64,000 bases of DNA, from NCBI GenBank assembly GCA_014860575.1, contig JACZJK010000001.1:1-64000 (forward strand), in the 5' to 3' direction. The notes under the pieces were generated by a model. That model had not been told where the DNA came from and did no database searches. It saw nothing but the letters and a program-made list of their open reading frames with translations. Source of the DNA: Bacteroidales bacterium. GTDB taxonomy: Bacteria; Bacteroidota; Bacteroidia; Bacteroidales; JAAYJT01. Every line of letters starts with the position of its first letter. Position 1 is the first letter of the stretch. This document shows positions 55,902 to 64,000 of the stretch, piece after piece. A program made the position numbers and the translations under genes.

Positions 55902-56957
55902 TTATTCATTAATCACAACTCCTCCTTCTTCATTAACCACAAACCAACATTCGTTAACCGGATACCAATTCCCCTTCTTTGAATGAATTGTGATGGTTTC
56001 AGGTTTATCTTTTGCCGGAACCTCAACAATCAGCTCAGTGTATTCCCCAAAGAATTTTTGGCTCAAAATACGTCCCTTAAAGGCATTTTCCTTGTTTGGC
56101 TCAGTAAGTTGAAATGATTCCGGGCGGATGGAAAGGGTAACTTTCGGTTTATCCAGATAAAGTTCGCTTTCAGCAGTAATAAACCCAATCGCAGTTTCAA
56201 ATCCGTTTTTTACAGGTTTGGCTGAGATGAAATTGCTTTTCCCAAAAAAACTGGCCACATATGAATTGACAGGTTTTTGATAGAGATTTCCGGGCGAGTC
56301 AATTTGCAGAATTTTTCCATCTTTCAGTACCAAGGCTCTATCGGCAATGGCAAGTACATCTTTGGTGTCGTGGGTCACAAAAATAGCAGTAGTGCCGGAA
56401 GCCTTTATTATATCCCGGATCTCGCTACGTATCTGGTTTTTGAGAACACTGTCAATATTGCTAAAGGGTTCGTCAAAAAGGATCAGGTTTGGATTGGGCG
56501 CCAGGGCCCTTGCCAGGGCAACCCGCTGCCGCTGCCCACCGGAGAGTTGATGTGGATAGCGATGCTCAAGATCCTTCAAGCCTGTAAGCTCAATGAGTTC
56601 GCTGATCCTGACTGCTTTCTCTTTCTTTCCAAGCCTGAACAAGCCAAAACCAATGTTTTCAGATACAGTTTTATGCGGAAACAAAGCATAATCCTGGAAA
56701 ACTATGCCGATGCCTCTTTTTTCAGGTTCGACAAAAAAACCATCACCTGAAACACGTTTTGTACCAAGCCATAACTCACCAGCATCAGGAACTTCAAATC
56801 CGGATATCATTCTAAGCACAGTTGTTTTACCACAACCACTTTCGCCAAGCAGCGCAAGGATTTCGCCCTGTTCAATTTCAAGGTTAAAACTGCTGACCGC
56901 CCAGGTGGCAGCGCCCGGATATTCTTTTCCAAGATTTATCGCCTTTAAAACACTCAT
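55902..56957 (-). CDS. Ferric-iron ABC transporter ATPase (FbpC/FutC type)
   Basis: 351 aa. Walker A GESGCGKTT (38-46), Q-loop VFQDYALFPHKTV, signature LSGGQRQR, Walker B LILFDEPFSNID, H-loop VTHDTKDV; the C-terminal 110 residues are a TOBE-type regulatory part (VTLSIRPESFQL). The start overlaps the permease stop (ATGA), so translation is coupled. Energises uptake of Fe3+ from the periplasm. Confidence 0.92.
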   Translation of the reverse strand: MSVLKAINLGKEYPGAATWAVSSFNLEIEQGEILALLGESGCGKTTVLRMISGFEVPDAGELWLGTKRVSGDGFFVEPEKRGIGIVFQDYALFPHKTVSENIGFGLFRLGKKEKAVRISELIELTGLKDLEHRYPHQLSGGQRQRVALARALAPNPNLILFDEPFSNIDSVLKNQIRSEIRDIIKASGTTAIFVTHDTKDVLAIADRALVLKDGKILQIDSPGNLYQKPVNSYVASFFGKSNFISAKPVKNGFETAIGFITAESELYLDKPKVTLSIRPESFQLTEPNKENAFKGRILSQKFFGEYTELIVEVPAKDKPETITIHSKKGNWYPVNECWFVVNEEGGVVINE

Positions 56958-58591
56958 GTTCTTCCTCTCCTCATCATTTTATTCAACAGATAAACAGGGA
57001 TTAACCCTGCGATCACAATAATAACCGCTGCCGGCGCCGCTTCGGCCAGACGTTCGTCGCTGGCAAACTCAAAGGTCCTGATGGCCAGGGTGTCGAAGTT
57101 GAATGGGCGCAGTATTAGGGTCAGTGGCAATTCCTTCAGCACATCTATAAAAACCAGCAACGCTGCAGCTAGCACCGAAGTTTTTATCAGCGGTAAATTT
57201 ACGCTTATCAAAGTTTTGAGTTTTGAAACTCCCAATGAACGCGAGGCTTGGTCGAGGCTTACGGGCACCCTTTCATTACCGCTACCGATGCTGTTGTAAC
57301 CAATGGCTATGAATCGAACCAGGTAAGCGAATACCAGCGTGAACCAGGTTCCCAGCAATGTAATCTTCACGGCGTTTCTGATAAAGCCAGCTACACCCGC
57401 TTCGAACCACAGTAAAGCGACCAGCAATCCTATGGCTACAACCGCACCCGGCAGCGCATAACCAAGGGTTGAAAAGTATACTGCCAGTTTAACAAATGGC
57501 AACGGAAAGGTTCGAACCGTGTAGGCGATAAAAACGGCAAACACCGTTGTTATAATTGAAGCCAATAATGCCAGGGTAAAACTGTTGCGCAAAAGCATCA
57601 GGAAATCAGATGATAGCACTTCTGCAAAAACATGGGTTGTCCAGTAAATCATCATGCTAAAAGGTAGGAGGAAACCAAAAAGGAAGGGAATTGATACGAT
57701 GCCGACTACCCACAATTGGTTCAAACCTTTGAGTTTCTTAGCCTGCAATGGCCTGCTCGCCGTGCTCATATCAAAACGCTTGTCCTTTCGCTGATAGCGT
57801 TCGAGCAATAGCAGTGCGAACACAAAAAACATAAGGAATGCAGAAAGCTTCAGCGCTGCATTTAAATTGCCAAAGGCAAACCAGGCATTGAAAATTCCGG
57901 TTGTGAAAGTGTCAACCCCGAAATACTTTACCAGTCCGTAATCGTTGAGGACTTCCATCAGCGCCAGCGAGATACCGGCAACTACTGCTGGTCGCGCCAT
58001 AGGTAAAGCTACGCGCAGGAAAGATTGAAAAGGCGTCATACCCAGCGAAGCCGTCACTTCAAACAGCACCCTCGACTGCCTTAAAAAATAAGCGCGGGTG
58101 ATAATATAGACGTAGGGATACAATGCCAGCGAGAAAATGATAATCGCGCCTGGCAGGCTCAGTACATCAAAAAACAGGTATTGCCCGGTATTGATACCAA
58201 AATTGTTTCGTGCAAAAACATACAACAGCGATGTGTAATCCAGGATGCCCGCCCAGGTAAAGCCACTGATGTAGGCTGGTAATGCAATGGGTAAAATCAA
58301 GCCCCATTCAAAAAAGCGGCGGCCAGGGAAACGGTACATGCTTACGATCCATGATGTGCTGACACCGAGCACAAAAGTGAAAACCGCCACTCCGAGCATC
58401 AGCAAAAAAGTGTTGACAACGTATCCTGGAACAAGATTTTTCAGGATATGTATCCAGATTTCGCCACCCTCTGTAAAAACTCCTCCCAGGATGATGATCA
58501 GAGGAATAGAGATAAGGAGAGTGACTGTAAGCAGCAGCAGCACCCAGGGGTTAAGGAGATAGGTCGATATTTTTTTGAGCCTTTTAAGCAT
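56954..58591 (-). CDS. Ferric-iron ABC transporter permease (FbpB type, fused halves)
   Basis: 545 aa from the ATG at 58591; the frame opens 18 codons upstream, but those are translated heptamer repeats. About 12 membrane helices, two BPD_transp_1 domains in tandem: first EAA-type loop EVTASLGMTPFQSFLRVALPMARPAV, second DQASRSLGVSKLKTLISVNLPLIKT. The fused double-domain form is the usual one for FbpB. Lies between the binding protein and the ATPase. Confidence 0.92.
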   Translation of the reverse strand: MLKRLKKISTYLLNPWVLLLLTVTLLISIPLIIILGGVFTEGGEIWIHILKNLVPGYVVNTFLLMLGVAVFTFVLGVSTSWIVSMYRFPGRRFFEWGLILPIALPAYISGFTWAGILDYTSLLYVFARNNFGINTGQYLFFDVLSLPGAIIIFSLALYPYVYIITRAYFLRQSRVLFEVTASLGMTPFQSFLRVALPMARPAVVAGISLALMEVLNDYGLVKYFGVDTFTTGIFNAWFAFGNLNAALKLSAFLMFFVFALLLLERYQRKDKRFDMSTASRPLQAKKLKGLNQLWVVGIVSIPFLFGFLLPFSMMIYWTTHVFAEVLSSDFLMLLRNSFTLALLASIITTVFAVFIAYTVRTFPLPFVKLAVYFSTLGYALPGAVVAIGLLVALLWFEAGVAGFIRNAVKITLLGTWFTLVFAYLVRFIAIGYNSIGSGNERVPVSLDQASRSLGVSKLKTLISVNLPLIKTSVLAAALLVFIDVLKELPLTLILRPFNFDTLAIRTFEFASDERLAEAAPAAVIIVIAGLIPVYLLNKMMRRGRT

Positions 58592-58598
58592 TATTGTA

Positions 58599-58655
58599 TA
58601 AGTTGGCAGTTGGCAATGAGCGCGCTGCCTACTGCCACTGCTCACTGCCTACTCA
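58599..58655. repeat. Period-7 array between iron-binding protein and permease genes
   Basis: Degenerate 7-bp units: GCAGTTG, GCAATGA, then CTGCCTA, CTGCCAC, TGCTCAC, TGCCTAC. It fills the 68-bp gap inside the iron operon and would be transcribed. Related in sequence to CAGTAGG units at 6508-6528 on the other strand. Confidence 0.75.
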
Positions 58656-58659
58656 AAAT

Positions 58660-59682
58660 TTACTCCCACCCTACCCTGTTAAATATCAGCATTGCTTCTT
58701 CCAGGTGCTGCCCAAGCCTGCTCAAAGCCACTGTATCTTCTTTAAACTGTCCCCATTCCTCAAGTAGCTCAGGCCACAGCACGTCAGGGTTTACCGGGTA
58801 TTCAAAGTTTTCTTCCGCCAAGGTTTGTTGAGCCGGAAAATCAAGCATGAATTCCATTAACCGGATGGCGTTTTCAGTATTTGCCGATGCCGAAGTTACG
58901 CCCATGCCACTGATATTGACATGACTTCCCCGGCCATCCTGGTTGGGAAAGAAAATCCCGGCTTGCTCTGCAACTTCACGTTCTTCCGGGTTGGTAGAAT
59001 TTAACAGCAAACCCATATAATAAGTATTGACGATGGCTACATCACCAGTTCCGGCAGCAATGGCTTTTACCTGATCGCGGTCGTTGCCACGGGGAGGCTG
59101 GGCCATGTTGGCAACCAGTCCTGCAGCCCAATGTGCAGCACTTTCCGAACCGTTGGCGGCGATAATAGATGCCATCAGGGTTTGATTATAATGGCTTTGT
59201 GAAGAGCGCACCAGCACACGGTTTTTCCATTGTGGCATTGTTAAATCTTCATAGCTGTTAAGTTCTGAAGCGTTAACACGGGCCTTATCGTAAACGATAA
59301 CACGGGCACGCTTGGTCAGTGCGAACCAATGCCCGTTGGGATCGCGCAGGTAAGCAGGTACAATACTGAATATCTTCTCAGAGTTTACTGGTTGCAGCAA
59401 GCCTTCTTCCATGGCTGCTATCATCCGGCCAGCATCGGCAGTGATAAGCAGATCGGCTGGAGAGGTGTTGCCCTCAAGTTTCAAACGGTTGATCAACTGA
59501 TCAGTGTCAGCCTTCACGAGGTTCACACGAATGCCGGTTTCATCTGTAAACTTTTTAAATAGATATTCATCAGATCGGTAATGACGGCCTGAATAAACGT
59601 TTACTTCTTCGGATTTTTGCTGGCAAGCGTAAAAGCCGGAAAGCAGGAAAATAGCAACTAGAATTTGAATTATTTTAAGCAT
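58660..59682 (-). CDS. Ferric-iron ABC transporter substrate-binding lipoprotein (FbpA/FutA type)
   Basis: 340 aa. Signal with lipobox FYAC (C20), so anchored to a membrane, then VNVYSGRHYRSDEYLFKKFTDETGI (tyrosine/His iron ligands at the cleft), TSPADLLITADAGRM, NTYYMGLLLNS (paired Tyr ligands) and NISGMGVTSASANTENA. Binds free Fe3+ and hands it to the permease. First gene of the operon; a palindrome lies 24 bp upstream of its start. Confidence 0.92.
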   Translation of the reverse strand: MLKIIQILVAIFLLSGFYACQQKSEEVNVYSGRHYRSDEYLFKKFTDETGIRVNLVKADTDQLINRLKLEGNTSPADLLITADAGRMIAAMEEGLLQPVNSEKIFSIVPAYLRDPNGHWFALTKRARVIVYDKARVNASELNSYEDLTMPQWKNRVLVRSSQSHYNQTLMASIIAANGSESAAHWAAGLVANMAQPPRGNDRDQVKAIAAGTGDVAIVNTYYMGLLLNSTNPEEREVAEQAGIFFPNQDGRGSHVNISGMGVTSASANTENAIRLMEFMLDFPAQQTLAEENFEYPVNPDVLWPELLEEWGQFKEDTVALSRLGQHLEEAMLIFNRVGWE

Positions 59683-59706
59683 CGAATAGTTATTTGTGTG
59701 CTTGTA

Positions 59707-59722
59707 TTAACATGTCTGTTAA
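59707..59722. promoter_or_regulatory. Dyad TTAACA-N4-TGTTAA upstream of the iron operon
   Basis: Perfect 6-bp arms separated by TGTC, 24-40 bp before the binding-protein start codon. It is not a close match to a Fur box; a DtxR-type or other metal-responsive repressor site is possible. The only dyad noticed in this spacer. Confidence 0.35.
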
Positions 59723-59834
59723 ATGATTGTTTTGGTTCAGCACAGGATTGCGGCGATGATTTTGCAAAGGCTTGAGCACGCCTTACAATCTTTGCTATTT
59801 TAGCCGGATAAACACCGAAACTAAAATCAGCGCA

Positions 59835-60917
59835 GTGAAAGATCAATTCACGGAAATTTTTAGCCGGTTCAATGCCTCGGGAACGTTGTGTGATGCTGCG
59901 CCAATCGGTTCGGGCCATATTCATGCGACTTTTCTTCTAAGGACTTCTGAACCTGACGCGGCAGATTGCATCCTGCAAAAAATTAATCATCAGGTTTTTA
60001 CGGATGTGAATTTGCTGATGAACAACATTCAGCACGTTACGCAGCATCTTCAGCAAAAAAGAATATCAGAAGATGGTTTCGTGGTTCTTGAGGTGGTTCG
60101 AACCAAAAACGGCCAAAATTACCTTGTCGATGCTCTAGGCAATTTCTGGCGCATGTTTCTGAACGTTCAGGGCAGCATAAGTTATGATAAGGTTCCCAAC
60201 ACTGTTATTGCTTACGAAGCTGGAAAGGCTTACGGTCACTTCCTTTATAGCTTGCATGACTTTCCAGTTCAGACGCTTCAGCCTGTGATCCCTGAATTTC
60301 ATTCTCTTTCAAAACGCTTTCGGGATTTTGAAAAGGCAGTGGAAAATGATCCTGCAAATCGAAAATCAGAAGTTAAATCTGAGCTTGAATTGGTGTATTC
60401 GCAGATTGATGAAATGAAGATCGTAACTGAACTGGAGAAGCAGGGGAGGTGTCCGCTTCGCGTAACGCATAACGACACCAAAATCAACAATGTGCTGTTT
60501 AATGCGCAGGGAAAGGCCATTTGTGTGATTGACCTTGATACCGTGATGCCCGGACTTTCGCTGTATGATTTCGGTGATGCAATCAGAACGGCTGCCGCCA
60601 CCGCTGCAGAAGATGAGCAAGATCTTTCAAAGATGAAAATTGACTTGCAAATATTCGAAGCTTTTACAAAAGGATTCCTGGAAAAAACACATGGCATTTT
60701 AACTCAGGATGAAATCTCTTACCTGGCGTTTTCCTGCCGCTATATCACTTTCATCCAGGGAATAAGGTTTCTAACGGACTTCCTTGATGGCGATAAATAT
60801 TACAAAACAAGCAGCGAAAATCACAATCTTTTCCGGGCCAGAGCGCAATTTAAGCTGGCGGAGAGCATGAGGGAGGATTTTAAGGAGATGCAGGGGATTG
60901 TTATGAATGGTTGCTAA
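59835..60917 (+). CDS. N-acetylhexosamine 1-kinase-like APH-fold kinase (NahK type)
   Basis: 360 aa from GTG at 59835, a better length for the family; an in-frame TTG at 59772 gives 381 aa but lies before an imperfect -7 motif AATCTTTG (59787-59794). GSGHIHATF near the N-terminus, catalytic HNDTKINN (H212, D214, N219), DLD metal site (D233, D235) in VIDLDTVMPGLSLYDFGDAIR. This exact pattern is that of NahK, which phosphorylates GlcNAc or GalNAc at C1 in the cytoplasm. It faces a GH109-type gene, which releases GalNAc, so the two may form a GalNAc route. Confidence 0.85.
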   Translation: MKDQFTEIFSRFNASGTLCDAAPIGSGHIHATFLLRTSEPDAADCILQKINHQVFTDVNLLMNNIQHVTQHLQQKRISEDGFVVLEVVRTKNGQNYLVDALGNFWRMFLNVQGSISYDKVPNTVIAYEAGKAYGHFLYSLHDFPVQTLQPVIPEFHSLSKRFRDFEKAVENDPANRKSEVKSELELVYSQIDEMKIVTELEKQGRCPLRVTHNDTKINNVLFNAQGKAICVIDLDTVMPGLSLYDFGDAIRTAAATAAEDEQDLSKMKIDLQIFEAFTKGFLEKTHGILTQDEISYLAFSCRYITFIQGIRFLTDFLDGDKYYKTSSENHNLFRARAQFKLAESMREDFKEMQGIVMNGC

Positions 60918-60958
60918 ACAGCAGCCGTTTGGGACACAAATCACTTTTTTTTGGCATG

Positions 60959-60989
60959 AATGCACGAATCAGGGCTTTATTCGTGCATT
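60959..60989. terminator. Perfect 11-bp hairpin between convergent genes
   Basis: AATGCACGAAT (60959-60969) and ATTCGTGCATT (60979-60989), 9-base loop. It stands in the 96-bp gap between the convergent NahK-like and GH109-type genes and could end both transcripts. A T8 run lies on the plus strand before the stem rather than after it, so it is not a standard intrinsic terminator. Confidence 0.45.
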
Positions 60990-61013
60990 GGTGGCAACCT
61001 TCTTTTCTTATTA

Positions 61014-62321
61014 TCAGTACAAATCACTCAACCCAAAATCCGGTTTCTTGCTGATCCAGCGACCATTGGTGAAATCGGGGAAAGGCATGGGGGCGCTGCC
61101 CATAGCAATTGATTTTTCGCTCAGCGGGGTGATAGCAAGCATGGTGGCGGCATCATATACATCAATAGGTGGCGCTGTGTTTCGTTTCGCTGATTCCACA
61201 AAAGCGTTGATCATGAACCAGTCCATGCCGCCATGGCCGGCGCCTGCGGCATCATCCTGGTAACGTTTCCAAAGCGGATGATCATATTTTTCGAGCCATA
61301 GCTGTTGGTCATCCCAGCGGTGGCCTTCCGAAACTCCTTCCACATGAATGGATTTGTTCACATCCATCCACAAGCCCTTGGTACCCTGCACCCTGAAAGC
61401 AAGCGAGTAAGGACGGGGCAAATTGGTATCATGGCTTACCAGTACTTTTTCGCCATTGCTGCATTGAATGAGCGTAGTCACCACATCACCCAGCTTCCAT
61501 TCAAGCCTTGCGTTGGGATGGTTAGGGTCAACCTCATTCAGATATTCCTGCAATCCCCTGGCCTTGGTTGACATTGAAACAAGGTGAGTGAAACGGTTCC
61601 CTCGGTTGATATTGATATAATTCATGATAGGCCCCGCCCCATGTGTCGGATATAAATCGCCGTTGCGGTGCAGGGAGTGAATGGTTCTCCATTTGGCTTC
61701 ACTCAAGGCATTTTCGCCAAACTCCGAACCGCGGGAGTAAACAGTTTCCCCATCGTTGAATTTTACATTCCTGAGATCGTGCTGGTAACCACATTCAATG
61801 TGGATCAACTCGCCAAACACATTGTTACGAACCATGTTGAGCACGGCCATCACATCGCGGCGGTAGCAAACATTTTCGAGAAAGAAAAAATGCGACCCGG
61901 TTTCTTCATGCGTATTAACCAGGTTCCAGCACTGATCAATCGAAAAAGCGCCGGAAACTTCACAGCCCACGTACAATCCATGCTTCATGGCTGCAACTGC
62001 CTGACGACTATGCCAGGTCCAAGGTGTAGAAATGATAACTGCATCCAGTTTTTCTTTGTCAAGCATCTTCAGATAATCGTAAACACCTTGACCATAGGCA
62101 TCAGGCTTTTTCAGGTCCATCTGTTCAAACATTTTCATCGAGGAGGCAATTGCTTTTGGTTCGGGATCGGCAATACATGGAACAATGCAATCGCCACGCC
62201 TGAGGATTAGATCCAGATTACCCCGGCCCCGCAAGCCCACACCAATAAATCCAACCCGCAGTTTTTCGCCATCTTTGGCAGACAATGGTGTTGGCATTGA
62301 ATGAAAAACAGGTTCAGGCAA
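61014..62321 (-). CDS. GH109-type Gfo/Idh/MocA protein, main part (frameshifted from its signal)
   Basis: 435 codons after the first Met, but the frame is open upstream and reads NINPVDLPEPVFHSM before it. NAD-binding GFIGVGLRGRGNLDLIL, then AVIISTPWTWHSRQAVAAMKHG, CEVSGAFSIDQCWNLV, YPTHGAGPIMNYI (His-Gly-x-Gly-Pro), NHPNARLEWKLGDVV, AGAGHGGMDWFM and YDAATMLAITPLSEKSI. These fit GH109, which removes alpha-GalNAc by an NAD-dependent redox/elimination mechanism. The expected Tat signal is in the -1 frame just upstream, so one base appears to be missing near 62338-62342. If the shift is real, the protein made from this frame would lack an export signal. Confidence 0.85.
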   Translation of the reverse strand: MPEPVFHSMPTPLSAKDGEKLRVGFIGVGLRGRGNLDLILRRGDCIVPCIADPEPKAIASSMKMFEQMDLKKPDAYGQGVYDYLKMLDKEKLDAVIISTPWTWHSRQAVAAMKHGLYVGCEVSGAFSIDQCWNLVNTHEETGSHFFFLENVCYRRDVMAVLNMVRNNVFGELIHIECGYQHDLRNVKFNDGETVYSRGSEFGENALSEAKWRTIHSLHRNGDLYPTHGAGPIMNYININRGNRFTHLVSMSTKARGLQEYLNEVDPNHPNARLEWKLGDVVTTLIQCSNGEKVLVSHDTNLPRPYSLAFRVQGTKGLWMDVNKSIHVEGVSEGHRWDDQQLWLEKYDHPLWKRYQDDAAGAGHGGMDWFMINAFVESAKRNTAPPIDVYDAATMLAITPLSEKSIAMGSAPMPFPDFTNGRWISKKPDFGLSDLY

Positions 62322-62334
62322 ATCAACCGGGTTG

Positions 62335-62428
62335 ATATTGCCAGTGCATTTCCACCCAGGGCAGTCACTCCCAAACCGCCCAGTAAGGATGTTTTTATAA
62401 ATTTTCTACGATTAAATTTGTTCTTCAT
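62335..62428 (-). pseudogene. Displaced Tat signal peptide of the GH109-type gene
   Basis: Reads MKNKFNRRKFIKTSLLGG... to ...GGNALA, a clear twin-arginine signal (NRRKF, residues 6-10). Continuing in this frame gives a meaningless tail. The body of the gene resumes in another frame at AAT-ATC-AAC (NIN) one base before the end of the GCA codon, which fits loss of one A from a GCAAAT run. Confidence 0.8.
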
Positions 62429-62513
62429 ATTCGTCGAATTATTTTTTACTTACAATTTCAAAACAACGTTGTCCGGCAAATAATGGTAAAATAATTAATT
62501 CCCTTTATTTGTG

Positions 62514-62667
62514 AAACCTCTACGAGGTTTTGGGTTAATTGGGTTACTTTTTGCTACAATAATTCTATCGCCTACAGCGAACCATTTTTGCAATTAGAGG
62601 AGTTCCGCGTAGTGGATAAAGTATTGTAGATTAACGGTTTGTTATTTCTGATTTTCCACGTAGTGGA
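62514..62667. repeat. Array of small CTACG/CGTAG-loop hairpins
   Basis: Four short dyads at 40-50 bp steps: AAACCTC-TAC-GAGGTTT (62514-62530), TCGC-CTACA-GCGA (62568-62580), TCCGC-GTA-GTGGA (62604-62616) and TCCAC-GTA-GTGGA (62655-62667). Loop cores are alike and the stems differ, as in a degenerate repeat unit. The array fills the 282-bp gap between GH109-type and GT39-like genes. Similar stem-loop arrays are common in Bacteroidota intergenic DNA. Confidence 0.75.
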
Positions 62668-62710
62668 TACACAAGATTCTGCCGGTCCATAGTAATTTAA
62701 AAACATGAAA

Positions 62711-64000
62711 TCAGTATTCATTTATCAGTTCCTGTTTGATCCAATACAGTTCCAAATCGTAGCGCCAAACCTTGAACGACCTCATGGAATCCGAAATAGC
62801 CTTTAGGTCAATTCCTTGCCTGCTGAAAACGTTGTCGCTTTCAGCCTCATTGAACTCAGTTATTATAAGCCGAGGCTTATAATTATTAATTGGATCTTCG
62901 AAATTTAAATAATCATGCCTGACTCCTATTGTTTTGGCTTTTGTACCGGCTGCCAGCGTATTAGCCCATATACCCAGGACCGGCTGTGAGCCAAAATCGT
63001 ATTGCCGCAAATACGCATCCACTGCTTTGATGTCGAAAGTGCGCCGCTGATACGCTTTATAATTGTCGCTGTATTGAAAGATCATTAATACAATTACTAT
63101 TGCGAATATGGCAACCTGCCACTTCATCAAATTCTGTGTAAGTGCTGTAAGTGAAAGCGCCGCGAACAAGCCGGTGGCCGCAATCAGTGAAAGGAAATAG
63201 CGGGTTGGCAGATACACCATTGCTATTTTGTGTTGTTCAACCAACAGCCATACAAATGCGAAGATCAATGGCAATGAAATAGATCGGTTACCTGGCTTTC
63301 TGAAAATTGTAAAAACAAGAACCAGCAGGCTTATGGCACCCGTGATCAGTAATGTTTTCAATTCCGAAACCCAGATCAGGTGCCTGAAATTAAACCGGTA
63401 AACTGTAAGAATACCCGAAATGGTATCGGCAAAACGCTCGCTGGTTTCATACGATAAGATATAATTATAGAACGCCGAATGCGGTAAATACCACACCAAA
63501 ACGTAAATCAACGCAAATGCCAGAGTAGACAGAGCTGAAACCCCGAAGAAGCGAAATCTTAAGGTACGCTTATCCTTATCAGGTTCGAACAATGCAAACA
63601 GTAAAAATGCGACCGGAGGAACAACCGCAATGTATGCAAACTGAATTTTGGTTCCATAAGCCAGGAAGACAAGGAAAGAAGCAACAACTGCCCAAATATA
63701 TTGAGTTTTAATCTTGCCCTCATGTTTTTCGAACCGAATGAGTGCATACACAGCAAGCAAAATAAAATTGATTGCAAAAGTCTCAATCATCGCGTAATGC
63801 GTAAACTGAAAGAAATGATATTGCGATAAAATAAGCATGGCATACAATGCCGCCGGTAGAGTGTATTTCTTTTCTGTTGCCAGCAGAAATACTACTGCCA
63901 ATGTGAATAAAAGCGAAACTATCCTGGCAACGAGGATGTCGGTTCCAAAAACCAGGAAAAAAGGAAAGAGCACCAGATTAAAAACCGGGGAAATAATAAA
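62711..64000 (-). CDS. GT39/ArnT-like membrane glycosyltransferase (partial, 5' end outside window)
   Basis: At least 429 codons; the frame stays open to the right edge (…ISPVFNLVLFPFF), so the start is outside. Ten or so membrane helices with YHFFQFTHYAMIETFAINFILLAVYALIRFEK, the luminal-type E motif region of GT39-like proteins, and a C-terminal soluble domain of about 100 aa (QPVLGIWANTL, YKPRLIITEFNE). Members use polyprenyl-phosphate sugars outside the inner membrane. No substrate can be given. Confidence 0.7.
   Translation of the reverse strand, partial: FIISPVFNLVLFPFFLVFGTDILVARIVSLLFTLAVVFLLATEKKYTLPAALYAMLILSQYHFFQFTHYAMIETFAINFILLAVYALIRFEKHEGKIKTQYIWAVVASFLVFLAYGTKIQFAYIAVVPPVAFLLFALFEPDKDKRTLRFRFFGVSALSTLAFALIYVLVWYLPHSAFYNYILSYETSERFADTISGILTVYRFNFRHLIWVSELKTLLITGAISLLVLVFTIFRKPGNRSISLPLIFAFVWLLVEQHKIAMVYLPTRYFLSLIAATGLFAALSLTALTQNLMKWQVAIFAIVIVLMIFQYSDNYKAYQRRTFDIKAVDAYLRQYDFGSQPVLGIWANTLAAGTKAKTIGVRHDYLNFEDPINNYKPRLIITEFNEAESDNVFSRQGIDLKAISDSMRSFKVWRYDLELYWIKQELINEY

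Overview
The window reads as chromosomal DNA of a Bacteroidota bacterium, probably a free-living or gut-type Bacteroidales-like lineage; no species can be named from the sequence. Support: a type IX secretion (T9SS) cluster (GldJ, a PorP/SprF-type barrel, two PorU sortases, PorV), a secreted enzyme with a T9SS C-terminal sorting domain, TamL, long-form GyrB, and promoters carrying the Bacteroidota -7 motif TAnnTTTG. No rRNA, tRNA, CRISPR array, transposase or phage gene was recognised.

Layout. (1) 1-11.6 kb, plus strand: a surface-polysaccharide block (deacetylase-like protein, Wzi-type outer-membrane protein, GT4 and DUF354 glycosyltransferases, WecB epimerase, FemAB/GNAT-like transferase, divergent sugar-phosphate transferase), with loosely spaced genes separated by unusually repeat-rich DNA. 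(2) 11.7-14.5 kb: a secreted GH13 alpha-glucan enzyme with a T9SS tag. (3) 14.7-28.2 kb, minus strand: gldJ and its PorP-like partner, then murF and anmK (murein synthesis and recycling), a TPR/outer-membrane pair, gyrB and an aminotransferase. (4) 28.5-38.1 kb, plus: porU-porU-porV-ispF. (5) 38.1-53.5 kb: mixed housekeeping and envelope genes (RecD-like helicase, tamL, DUF2520, kdsC, UbiA, maf, acyl-CoA ligase, surE, lpxB, comEC). (6) 53.5-64 kb: a higBA toxin-antitoxin pair, a multi-TM protein with ExbD-like domains, a ferric-iron ABC operon, a NahK-like sugar kinase facing a GH109-type gene that is split by a frameshift, and a GT39-like protein running off the right edge.

How they fit together. 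T9SS substrates such as the GH13 protein would be exported through the PorV/PorU shuttle and anchored to A-type LPS; the same window holds LPS and envelope genes (kdsC, lpxB, tamL, and part of the glycan block). MurF, AnmK and the periplasmic ring lipoprotein GldJ connect secretion with the cell wall by gene order.

Most unusual feature. Non-coding DNA in the first 9 kb, and at several later gene borders, is built from degenerate 7-, 8- and 9-bp-period arrays (heptamers of the type NNNGAAC dominate), small palindromes and a 41-bp dispersed element with inverted ends. The same material sits in frame inside two conserved genes (wecB and the deacetylase-like gene) as insertions that the protein families do not need. 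Further candidates: a tandem ExbD-like domain protein, a long hairpin ending in a T-run one base before the murF start codon, duplicated PorU, and an array of tiny CGTAG-loop hairpins at 62.5 kb.
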